From assembly GCA_040905665.1 (NCBI GenBank), contig JBBDRD010000031.1, positions 37,636 through 101,635 on the forward strand: 64,000 nucleotides of DNA. The letters are read 5' to 3'. Position 1 is the first letter of the stretch; every line of letters begins with the position of its first letter. Origin of the DNA: DASVCN01 sp040905665. Lineage in GTDB: Bacteria > Deinococcota > Deinococci > Deinococcales > Trueperaceae. The notes below the pieces were generated by a model. It worked only from the letters and a program-made list of their open reading frames with translations. It had not been told where the DNA came from and ran no database searches. Below, piece after piece: positions 16,729 through 24,207 of the stretch. The translations under genes were made by a program, and so were the position numbers.

Positions 16729-18330
16729 GTGACCTCCATACGGACGCCTACGTTGGCAGAGGAGATCCAGCGCCGCCGGACTTTCGCGATCATCTCCCAC
16801 CCGGACGCAGGCAAGACAACTCTCACGGAGAAGCTGCTGCTCTATAGCGGCGCCATCCGTGAGGCAGGCGCGGTCGCCAGCAAGGCGGGCGGTCGCCGAG
16901 CAACGAGCGACTGGATGAGCATGGAGCAGGAGCGGGGGATCTCGATCAGCTCGGCCGCGCTCCAGGTGCTGTACCGCGGCTTCGTGCTCAACCTGCTAGA
17001 CACGCCCGGTCACCAAGACTTCAGCGAGGACACCTATCGCACGCTCACCGCCGCGGACAGTGCCGTGATGCTTCTCGACGGAGCGCGCGGCGTGCAGGAA
17101 CAGACCAGGAAGCTCTTCAAGGTGTCCCGCGAGCGCGGAATTCCGATCTTCACCTTCATCAACAAGCTGGACCGGCCGGCTCTCGATCCCTACGCCCTGC
17201 TCGACGAGGTTGAGGCGGTGCTCGGAATCCAACCGATCCCCATCACCTGGCCGATCGGCGACGGCGTCGACTTCCAGGGCGTCTACGAGCGCCCCGAGCG
17301 TAAGCTGCACCTGTTCGAGCGAGTTGCGCGCAACGCCAGCCAGTCGCCTGTCACTACAGTCGATCCGGCCGACGCTACGGTCGAAAAGTTGATCGGCTCG
17401 GCTGCCCAGAAAAAGTTGATGGAGGATATGGCCCTCCTGGACGAACTGCTTCCACCCATCGACGCTGGGCGTTTCCTCGAGGGGGAGTTCACTCCGGTCT
17501 TCTTCGGCAGCGTGCTCACCAACTTTGGCGTGCAACTCTTCCTCGACCACTTCCTGCGACTGGCTCCCGGACCGGAACAATTGGCGACCAACAGCGGACC
17601 GGTCGCACCCGACTCCAAGGAGTTCACCGCGTTCGTTTTCAAGCTCCAGGCGAACATGAACAAGCAGCACCGCGACCGAACCGCCTTCGTCCGGATTTCA
17701 TCTGGACGGTTCGAGCGAGGCATGCAGGTCATTCACTCTCGCAGCGGACGGGAGGTGAAGCTCGGCCAGGCCCACACGCTGTTCGCCCAAGAGCGTGAGA
17801 CGGTGGAGCACGCATATCCCGGGGATATAGTGGGGCTGGTGAATCCCGGCCTGTTCCGCATCGGTGATGTGCTCAGCAGCAAGGCCGGCTTGGAGATCGT
17901 CGACTTTCCCCGGTTCGCTCCCGAAGCGTTCGCGTTGGTACACCCCGCCCTGGCCGACCGCCGCAAGTCGTTTCGCAAAGGGCTCGAGCAGCTGGCCGAG
18001 GAGGGCGTGGTGCAGGTGTTCTACCCGGCGCAGGGGGCTCGCGACCCGGTGCTGGGCGCCGTGGGGTCGTTGCAGTTCGACGTTTTCAAGCACCGAATGT
18101 TGGATGAGTACAACGTCGAGGTGAGGCTCGATTCACTTCCCTACAAGCTCATTCGCTGGCTGAGCGAGACTCCCAACCCCCAGCCGCGCTTTGGCCTGCT
18201 GGTACACGACCGCGACGAGCGGCCGGTAACGCTTTTCAAGCAGGAGCATGAGATCCGCTACTTCCGTACCGAACACCCCGGGGTCGAGCTGTTCGATGTG
18301 CCCTTCGAGGGCGAGATCATCCGGCTATAA
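16729..18330 (+). CDS. prfC: Peptide chain release factor 3
   Basis: 533 residues, the normal length for RF3, a translational GTPase that recycles RF1 and RF2 after peptide release. The P-loop is in AIISHPDAGKTTLTEKLL; the next motifs are ISISSAALQ (switch I), LLDTPGHQDFSEDTYRTL (G3) and FINKLDRPALDP (G4). The RF3-specific MSMEQERGISIS is present, as are the C-terminal domains ending at GEIIRL. The start is GTG at 16729, giving MTSIRTPTLAEEIQRRRTF, which fits the family. Its end overlaps the convergent MFS gene by six bases. Confidence 0.96.
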   Translation: MTSIRTPTLAEEIQRRRTFAIISHPDAGKTTLTEKLLLYSGAIREAGAVASKAGGRRATSDWMSMEQERGISISSAALQVLYRGFVLNLLDTPGHQDFSEDTYRTLTAADSAVMLLDGARGVQEQTRKLFKVSRERGIPIFTFINKLDRPALDPYALLDEVEAVLGIQPIPITWPIGDGVDFQGVYERPERKLHLFERVARNASQSPVTTVDPADATVEKLIGSAAQKKLMEDMALLDELLPPIDAGRFLEGEFTPVFFGSVLTNFGVQLFLDHFLRLAPGPEQLATNSGPVAPDSKEFTAFVFKLQANMNKQHRDRTAFVRISSGRFERGMQVIHSRSGREVKLGQAHTLFAQERETVEHAYPGDIVGLVNPGLFRIGDVLSSKAGLEIVDFPRFAPEAFALVHPALADRRKSFRKGLEQLAEEGVVQVFYPAQGARDPVLGAVGSLQFDVFKHRMLDEYNVEVRLDSLPYKLIRWLSETPNPQPRFGLLVHDRDERPVTLFKQEHEIRYFRTEHPGVELFDVPFEGEIIRL

Positions 18331-19608
18331 GACCGAGCCGTCGGGACGCAAAGGTCGAAGGAACGGGGCGAACAACGCAACCGCCAGAGGCAGGAGTGCC
18401 GAGAGCATCAGAACCGGAAGGTAGCTGCCCGCCGCCTCATAGCCGAGCGCGTAAATGAGCGGCCCGGCGGCGGTGCCCGCCACGGTGATGGTTATCGCCG
18501 AGCCCTTTATAGAGCCCAGGTGCTTCCGCCCGAAGTAGTAGGCGTAAACGCTGCCGCCAATGGCGCCCTTCATCCCGTTCGCGAGGCCCATTACCGCTCC
18601 GTACAACAAGATCAGCTCGGCGCTGCTCGCCCGGCCGGCCAGCACGATCGCTGCAGCGAGAAGGCCGAGCGAAATAGAGAGCAGAAATCTGGGAGGAACA
18701 CGGTCCATGAGGTAGCCGGTGAGCAGGATCGATCCGGCGCTCAGACCTCCCAGGGGTATGTAGAACGCCGACGCCTGCAGTCGATCCACTCCGCTGGCCG
18801 CCATTATCGAGTAGTGATGGAACACCAGGCCCGTGCCAAGGGCGGATACCAGGAAATCACCTGTCACGAACAGCCAGAAGGTAAGCGTTCGGCGAGCCTG
18901 AGCGGCGGTGTACTCGACCTCGCGCTCCGCCGTCTCCTCCTTGGGAATGGAGCTGTCGGGCCGGAGGCCGTACGCTTCGGGGTGTGACCGGAAGAAGAGC
19001 GCCCCTAGCGGCACCATGATGACGGCCACCAGGGCGCCCAGCAGCATGTAAGCCACCCGCCAACCGACTTCATCCAGCAAGAACTGGCTCAGGAGCGGAA
19101 AGAATGCGGTCGCCAAGGCAATTCCCAGGCCCGAAAGGCCCACCGCCAGACCCCGCCTGCGAACGAACCAGATATTGATCACGTGCAGGCTTACCAGGCC
19201 CAGCGACCCCTGGCCCAGGCCGCGGATGAGTACGAAACCTACAAGCAGCGAGAATAGTCCGCTGACGAAACCCATGAACAGGCAGGCGAGTGCGAAGAGA
19301 GCGGAAACGACGACTACCGCCACTCGGGGACCGCGCCGATCTATGAAGCGGCCGACGAACGGGAGCGAGAAGGAGCCCACCAGCGTGCCGATGGTGTAGA
19401 GCAGCGACACCGTCGAGCGGCTCAGCTCGAGCTCGGCGATTATGTCGTCGAGGAACACCGAAACGCCGTAGGTTTGCCCAGGGGAGGTCATCATCATCCC
19501 GAGGGTGGCGGCCAGCAGGATCAGCCAGCCGTAGTAGATGGGTGAGCCTTTCACCATGCGGCTCTGACGATCTGACGTTGCGGTAGGCTCCGCGGTCTTT
19601 CTCTCCAT
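18325..19608 (-). CDS. MFS transporter, monocarboxylate/oxalate-formate antiporter-like
   Basis: 427 residues from the ATG at 19608, chosen because AGGAG lies eight bases upstream; a GTG at 19617 is the alternative. About 12 hydrophobic helices are visible. The first is preceded by SPIYYGWLILLAATLG, typical of the monocarboxylate-porter and OFA branches of the major facilitator superfamily, and the loop motif GRFIDRRGPR lies between helices 2 and 3. A charged loop (about 215-235) separates the two six-helix halves. Substrate cannot be read from sequence. It is convergent with prfC and appears monocistronic. Confidence 0.85.
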   Translation of the reverse strand: MERKTAEPTATSDRQSRMVKGSPIYYGWLILLAATLGMMMTSPGQTYGVSVFLDDIIAELELSRSTVSLLYTIGTLVGSFSLPFVGRFIDRRGPRVAVVVVSALFALACLFMGFVSGLFSLLVGFVLIRGLGQGSLGLVSLHVINIWFVRRRGLAVGLSGLGIALATAFFPLLSQFLLDEVGWRVAYMLLGALVAVIMVPLGALFFRSHPEAYGLRPDSSIPKEETAEREVEYTAAQARRTLTFWLFVTGDFLVSALGTGLVFHHYSIMAASGVDRLQASAFYIPLGGLSAGSILLTGYLMDRVPPRFLLSISLGLLAAAIVLAGRASSAELILLYGAVMGLANGMKGAIGGSVYAYYFGRKHLGSIKGSAITITVAGTAAGPLIYALGYEAAGSYLPVLMLSALLPLAVALFAPFLRPLRPDGSVL

Positions 19609-19740
19609 CTGGTCCACTCCTGCGGTAAGTCGTCGTCGCAGCGAGCGGCGAGCAGGGCTAGCCTACCGCGTGGTGCCGATCTTTTGTCGCCGCCCCCCGA
19701 CCTGTTCGAGCAGAGCGGCGCGGTTCGTGGCGAGGAGGTG

Positions 19741-20309
19741 CTACTGGTGGATCTGAAAGATCAACTGCGCCACGCACACCGGTTTCACCTGCTGCTCGGC
19801 CTCGAAGCGCAGGTCGAGGACTGCTCGAACGCCGTCGGCCAATGGTTCCAACTGAGAGACCGCACCCCCGCGACCCTGAGCGCCCTGCTCGACGGGCCCA
19901 ACTCACCGAGGGCCAGGACGAGAGCCTGGCTGAACAGCTGGTGACGTTCGGGGAGCTGCGGTTGGAGAACGTCGTTGAGCTTCGGGGCTGGAACCTGACG
20001 AGCGAGGAGCTGGAACGCGCAGGGCAGCACCCGGCGCTCGGAGTGGTGCGGTTGGGGCAGCTGCTGGCGCGGCGCCAGCAGGGCCTGCGCTCGCAGCCGG
20101 TCCGCAGCCCGCTCGAACCCCACGGTCCGGAAACCGGAGCTGAGCCCGTTCCAGGCCGGCTCCAGGTAGGCGGGATCGTTGGCCAGGGTCCGGAAGATGA
20201 AGTTCACGAACGGGACGCGCAAGATCCTCTGCATGCTCTGGTAGATCGCGCGGACGCGCTCGTCCGCCTGGTCCGGCATGATCTCGGGTAGCTTCGGCAC
20301 GAGCCGCAT
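19741..20309 (-). pseudogene. DehI-like (haloacid dehalogenase I family) gene, probably frameshifted
   Basis: From the ATG at 20309 (GGAG six bases upstream) the protein reads MRLVPKLPEIMPDQADERV and then RILRVPFVNFIFRTLANDP, a pattern I associate with the DehI / halocarboxylic acid dehalogenase family. That frame runs to 19785, but from about 19894 it turns into poor sequence, while the neighbouring frame becomes protein-like (LADGVRAVLDLRFEAEQQ) and ends at 19741. One missing base in the GGG run at 19894-19896 would join them. The joined product (about 190 residues) is still short for DehI. It may be a decayed gene or a sequence error. It marks the left edge of the mosaic accessory block. 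Confidence 0.5.
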
Positions 20310-20660
20310 CCCGCGCTCCAGGTCGGCTTCATGGTCGTGTGGCATCTGTCCCCCAGCTTCTCGAGCGGCCCGCTGTGGGTGCGATCCGCTCCGGGCCCGC
20401 ATCGGTTTCGGCCTCTGCCGCCCGACCGGCCCGGCGGCGCTCCCAAGCCGTCACCGGCTGGAGCGCCCAAGACGATTGTCCCTGCCGGGGTGCGGAGTCG
20501 ACTGTAGGACGGTCCCGAAAGGGTCCACGGTCAAGCCCCCGGCCGGAAATCCACGTCCCCGAGACGCCCCCCGGCCGTCCGTGCCGGCTCGAGCGCAACC
20601 GTGCCCGAACGAATCGTCTGAGGAGCGAATGCGTGGGAGCCTAAACGGGAAGGAGGCAGC
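20310..20660. other. Intergenic stretch without a supported gene
   Basis: This 351-bp stretch is very GC-rich and open in several frames only because stop codons are rare. I see no family resemblance, no hydrophobic segment and no ribosome binding site apart from AGGAGG at 20651-20656, which serves the small gene at 20661. The promoter of that gene should be here, but I could not pick one with confidence. Confidence 0.4.
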
Positions 20661-20810
20661 ATGAACACGAATAGCAGCACGAGCACCTGGTCTTCGGAGT
20701 TGCGACAGCCCTGGCCCACGAAGGGCTCGGAGCGCTCGGCGCACGATCCGACCAAGCGGCTGAGCGTCCACTCCAAGCCGACCCCGACACGGCGCGGGAT
20801 GCTGCGCTAG
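20661..20810 (+). CDS. Orphan 49-residue basic small protein
   Basis: This short frame begins at an ATG five bases after a perfect AGGAGG and ends at TAG 20808-20810. The product is hydrophilic, rich in Ser, Thr, Pro and Arg, with three Trp and a basic C-terminus (PTPTRRGMLR). It has no hydrophobic segment and no cysteine. I do not recognise it. The strong ribosome binding site is the main reason to call it; codon third positions are GC-rich like those of its neighbours. It lies between the DehI-like remnant and the MerR operon, on the opposite strand to both. Confidence 0.5.
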   Translation: MNTNSSTSTWSSELRQPWPTKGSERSAHDPTKRLSVHSKPTPTRRGMLR

Positions 20811-20928
20811 AACGAGATTGCGTTCCTCTCCCGCATTAGCGAGCCATCCCTGTGTGGGCCATCATGGGGCCGCCGTGGTCTGGGATGCCCTGCTAGCGTC
20901 TCGCGCTCGCTGGTTGAGGAGCTCGCGC

Positions 20929-21342
20929 TCAGCGGAGGGGCGCTCCCGCGGCGGCGTCCGTGAGGTACACGCATCCGTCGTGGCAGTTGGGCTCCGTGTG
21001 CGCGTTCGCCCACGCCAGGCGCCCCTCGAGCTCCTCCTCGAGGGCCTGCAACTGCTGCAGTCGCTCTCGAACGGACGAGAGGTGCTCTCGCAAGCGTTCC
21101 CGCACGTGCTCGCACGGCTGCAACCCCTCCCTACGCAAGCTCAGGATGCCGCGGATCTCCCGCAGGGTCAGCCCGAGCGCCTGCGCCCCCCGCAGGAACA
21201 CCACCCGGTCGATCATGGCTGGTTGGAACACGCGGTAGCCGCTGGCGGTGCGGTCCGCCTCGAGGAGGCCCTCGTCCTGCCAGTACCGCAGCGTTCGCAC
21301 GCTCTCCCCGGTGGTGCTCGCCAGCTCCCCGATCCGCATCAC
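20929..21342 (-). CDS. MerR-family transcriptional regulator
   Basis: About 137 residues. The N-terminal winged helix is typical of MerR (MRIGELASTTGESVRTLRYW, then DEGLLEADRTASGYRVF), followed by LRGAQALGLTLREIRGIL and a long dimerisation helix to about residue 115. The C-terminal effector region has two Cys near the end (HTEPNCHDGCVYL), a possible metal or thiol site that differs from the classical MerR triad. The start is GTG 21342 or ATG 21339. It is the last gene of a Trx-like, reductase, MerR operon and probably controls the stretched-spacer promoter at 23064-23095. Confidence 0.88.
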   Translation of the reverse strand: MMRIGELASTTGESVRTLRYWQDEGLLEADRTASGYRVFQPAMIDRVVFLRGAQALGLTLREIRGILSLRREGLQPCEHVRERLREHLSSVRERLQQLQALEEELEGRLAWANAHTEPNCHDGCVYLTDAAAGAPLR

Positions 21343-21396
21343 GTCCGCACGCTCCTCACGCCGTTTCCTCTCCTCGTTCGCTTCACTTCGGGCTCC

Positions 21397-22743
21397 TCAC
21401 ACCATGTAGACGATATCGGACGCGGCGGCCGGGTGCACCAGCATGCTCGTCTTCAGGTCCAGCGCCGTGAGCCCATGCCGAATGGCCAGTGCGAACATGC
21501 CGATCGTTTCGCCCGCGTTCATGCCGAGCAGGTGCGCGCCGAGGATGCGGCCGGAGCCCTTCTCGATCAGTACCTTGGACGCCGCATGCTCCTCGCGGGT
21601 GCGCCGCGCCGTGAACCAGCCGCTGGTGTCCCGCTGCTTCACGTCGAACTCCAGCCCCTGCGCACTCGCCTCCTCTTCGGCAAGGCCGGCGCGGGCGAGC
21701 GTCGGCAGGGTGAAGGCTACGCTGGGCGTCCCCGTGTAGTCCGGCGTCTTGCGGTTGCCCTTGAGGATGTTGCTCACGGCGGTGAGGCCCTCGTGCACCG
21801 CGACGGGCGTGAGGGGCCAGCCGGCCGTGTCGGCCGCGTCTCCGGCGGCGTACACGCGGGGGTTGCTGATGCTCTGCAGGTACTCGTTGACCTCTACGCC
21901 CCGCTCGGGATCGAACGCGACCTCGCCCGTCTCCAGGTCGAGCAGGTCGATTTCGGGCACGCGGCCCGCGCCGTGCACCACCAGGTCCGCCTCGAACTCC
22001 TCGCCGGCGGCCGTGCGCGCTACGAGATGCTCGACCTGACGCTCGACAGCGGTGATCTCAGTATGGAGCCGCACCCGGATGCCGATCTCTTCCGAGGCCG
22101 TGACGAGCTCCCGCACCAGGTCCGGATCGAACGCCTCCAGGGGCCGCTCGCCCCGGTGGGCGATGATGGCGTTCGCGCCGGCACGGGCGGCGATGTGGGC
22201 GAACTCGAACGAGACGTAGCCACCCCCGATGAAGAGGATGCGTTCGGGTAGCGCTTCGAGCTCGAGGAAGTCGGTGCTGGTGGCGAGCAGCTCCTCGCCG
22301 GGAATGCCGAGCTGGCGGGGTTTGGCGCCGGTCGCGATCAGGAAGCGCTCCGCCGCGAACTCCTCCTCTCCCACTCGAAGGGTGGTGGGGCTCGTGAAGC
22401 GCGCGGGCCCGTGCAGGGTCAGGACGCCCAGCCCGTCGAGGTTCTTCTCGAGGCGCTGGGGGACGGGTTCGGTAAAGGTGCGTTTGAAGGCCATCAGCTC
22501 CGCCCAGTCGATGCGTGCCTCCCCGGTGACGCCGTGCCCGCGGCTGCGCCTGTGCCAGTCCACCAGGTCCGCCGCGCCCACCAGCACCTTCTTCGGGTCG
22601 CAGCCCCGCAGGGCGCAGGTGCCGCCGTACGGGAGGGTATCGACGATGGCGACCCCCTTCCCGGCGGAGGCGGCCTTGCGGGTGGCGCCGAGGCCCGCCA
22701 TGCCGGCTCCGATTACGATCAGGTCGAGCTCGCGGGTGCTCAC
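21397..22743 (-). CDS. MerA-like pyridine nucleotide-disulfide oxidoreductase
   Basis: 448 residues from the GTG at 22743, which overlaps the stop of the thioredoxin-like gene (GTGA). The FAD-binding GxGxxG is in LIVIGAGMAGLGA; the redox-active disulfide is Cys43-Cys48 in GGTCALRGCDPKK. The NAD(P)-binding segment is ILFIGGGYVSFEFAHIAARAG, the second FAD motif is VYAAGDAAD, and a dimerisation domain closes the protein. It resembles mercuric and glutathione-type reductases, but it has neither an N-terminal heavy-metal domain nor the C-terminal Cys pair of MerA, so mercuric reduction is not supported. Reduction of the neighbouring thioredoxin-like protein or of a small thiol is more likely. Confidence 0.88.
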   Translation of the reverse strand: MSTRELDLIVIGAGMAGLGATRKAASAGKGVAIVDTLPYGGTCALRGCDPKKVLVGAADLVDWHRRSRGHGVTGEARIDWAELMAFKRTFTEPVPQRLEKNLDGLGVLTLHGPARFTSPTTLRVGEEEFAAERFLIATGAKPRQLGIPGEELLATSTDFLELEALPERILFIGGGYVSFEFAHIAARAGANAIIAHRGERPLEAFDPDLVRELVTASEEIGIRVRLHTEITAVERQVEHLVARTAAGEEFEADLVVHGAGRVPEIDLLDLETGEVAFDPERGVEVNEYLQSISNPRVYAAGDAADTAGWPLTPVAVHEGLTAVSNILKGNRKTPDYTGTPSVAFTLPTLARAGLAEEEASAQGLEFDVKQRDTSGWFTARRTREEHAASKVLIEKGSGRILGAHLLGMNAGETIGMFALAIRHGLTALDLKTSMLVHPAAASDIVYMV

Positions 22744-23057
22744 GCGGGTTCCTCGCTCCCGCTCGCGCGCAGGCGCTGCTGGAGCTGGGGCTGGGGGGGC
22801 CAGCCGCGTCCGGCGTTGCCTTCGTAGCGGCGGCACGCCATCACGGCGGGCCCGTCGTACCCTTCGAGATCCCGCCCGGCGATGCGGAGGGTGGGGGAGC
22901 CGGCGAAGCCCCTGCGCTCACTCTCGGGGAGCGCTTCGATGTTGCGGAGGCGGACGGTGGCGTCGGTCCGGGTCTCATTGAGGGCGAGACCGAGTTCGGT
23001 CCAGGCGTGCTGCCAGGAGGGGCACCCGTCGAAGTAGAGCAGTTCAATGGTGACCAT
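22740..23057 (-). CDS. Small thioredoxin-fold protein
   Basis: 105 residues beginning IELLYFDGCPSWQHAW, the pattern of small thioredoxin-like proteins with a single Cys-Pro-Ser-Trp site after the first strand. A GSPTLRIAGRDLEGYDGP segment follows, with the cis-Pro expected before the third strand, then a second Cys at about residue 79. It is the first gene of the operon with the disulfide reductase and the MerR regulator, so it is probably a redox or metal-thiol partner. There is no Shine-Dalgarno: the -10 box lies six bases before ATG, so the mRNA is probably leaderless. Confidence 0.82.
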   Translation of the reverse strand: MVTIELLYFDGCPSWQHAWTELGLALNETRTDATVRLRNIEALPESERRGFAGSPTLRIAGRDLEGYDGPAVMACRRYEGNAGRGWPPQPQLQQRLRASGSEEPA

Positions 23058-23063
23058 GTGCCA

Positions 23064-23095
23064 ACTCTAGAACCTCTAGTTCAGTGGAGAGTCAA
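23064..23095 (-). promoter_or_regulatory. MerR-type long-spacer, leaderless promoter
   Basis: On the minus strand, TTGACT (23090-23095) and TAGAGT (23064-23069) are separated by 20 bp, longer than the usual 17 and typical of promoters twisted open by MerR-family activators (19-20 bp). The -10 box ends six bases before the ATG at 23057, so transcription would begin at or next to the start codon. Confidence 0.65.
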
Positions 23096-23144
23096 GGCCG
23101 TCGATCCCTAGAGTCGTGGCGCCACGTTCGTCGCGATGTCCCCC

Positions 23145-23483
23145 TGGATCGATGTCGATCTGCACGCCGCGCGCCTGGCCCTCCTTGGGCAGGAATTCGG
23201 AGTAGGGGAAGCTCGAGCCCACCATCAGCAGCGTGTCGCACTCCATCATCAAGTCCCAGCTCGGCTTGGTCCCCAGCAGCCCGATGGAGCCCGTCACGAA
23301 CGGCAGGTCGTCGGGAAGCGCGGCCTTGCCGAGCAGGGCCTTGGCGACCCCGGCGCCGAGCGTCTCGGCGGTGTCGATCACCTCGGCGCTCGCGCGGAGC
23401 GCGCCCACGCCGACGAGGATCGCGACGCGCTCGCCTTCGTTCAGGATCGCTGCGGCCTTCCTTAAGTACCCGGCCTTACCAGC
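23145..23483 (-). pseudogene. Internal fragment of a pyruvate oxidase-like ThDP enzyme
   Basis: The minus-strand frame reads as the central domain of a ThDP-dependent pyruvate oxidase: AGYLRKAAAILNEGERVAIL, then LPFVTGSIGLLGTKPSWDLM, then a stretch ending GVQIDIDP. Homology breaks abruptly at both ends: upstream it runs into the stop of the DUF1440 gene, and downstream the frame continues with unrelated residues to a stop at 23076. About 110 of a normal 570 residues remain, without the pyrimidine- and diphosphate-binding domains. It is a remnant of deletion or recombination. Confidence 0.75.
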
Positions 23484-23509
23484 GGATGCTCCTAGCGCAG
23501 TGCGGCACC

Positions 23510-24004
23510 TCAGAGGTCGTCGGCGAGCCGGAGCGTGGCTTCCGTCGCCACCCCGAACACCGTGTGCCCTGCTAGTCCGCGCGCATGCGTCTCCCAAGGG
23601 AACTCCTGCGGAGGAGCGGTGAGACCCAAGGCCGTGTTCGCGCCCTCGTCCACGAACAGGAAGAACAGCGCACCGTACAGCGTGCCGAAGCCCCAGGATG
23701 CCCACGCGGTGCGCGGGCGCAGCACTCCATAAACGGCTCCCGCGCCCGCACCGAGCGCCCAGTGGATGGCGCTGCCGTAGCGCTTGCGCTGCTTCTCGTT
23801 CACCTCGGTGCCCAGCGCGTGAGCTGCCTTCTCGGTCGCGACGCCGTAGGCGGTCGTGCCTTGGACCCTGCTCTCGTGCTCTTTCGCTTCATCGCCCTCC
23901 CGCTTGTAGATCGCGCTCGTGACCTGCCCCATCACCCAGGTGGCGGCGAGGCCGGCGGCAGCGCCTAGGACCGCGTCGACAGCGATGCTTCTCTTCGAGT
24001 GCAT
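23510..24004 (-). CDS. DUF1440-like inner-membrane protein
   Basis: 164 residues with about four hydrophobic segments: AVDAVLGAAAGLAATWVMG, AIHWALGAGAGAVYGVL, FGTLYGALFFLFVDEG, and a C-terminal GLAGHTVFGVATEATLRL. The layout and the GHTVFGVATE ending match the DUF1440/YagU-like family, whose function is not established. A good AAGGGAG precedes the ATG. A second copy of the C-terminal segment is found in the fragment at 26439-26561. The gene lies downstream of the glycogen-debranching-type gene in the same direction. Confidence 0.8.
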   Translation of the reverse strand: MHSKRSIAVDAVLGAAAGLAATWVMGQVTSAIYKREGDEAKEHESRVQGTTAYGVATEKAAHALGTEVNEKQRKRYGSAIHWALGAGAGAVYGVLRPRTAWASWGFGTLYGALFFLFVDEGANTALGLTAPPQEFPWETHARGLAGHTVFGVATEATLRLADDL

Positions 24005-24207
24005 GTGAATCTCCCTTCGAACTGCGGATCGTCTTCGTGTGTGCCCTACTCCCTGCTCCAGAACCGTTCTGGCGCGCCTGCGGCACTCATGACAAGGCTA
24101 ATCAGGAAGCTGTCCTTACCTCTAGAAGGCGCCGTACAATTCCAGCATGCTGACGCATAGTCTGGGACGTGATCGGTCTGCTGCCCGGAGCTAGGCGAAG
24201 TTGCGGT

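Noticed and set aside
21397..22743. Mercuric reductase (merA)
   Set aside because: The N-terminal metal domain and C-terminal Cys pair of MerA are absent and no merT/merP is present.
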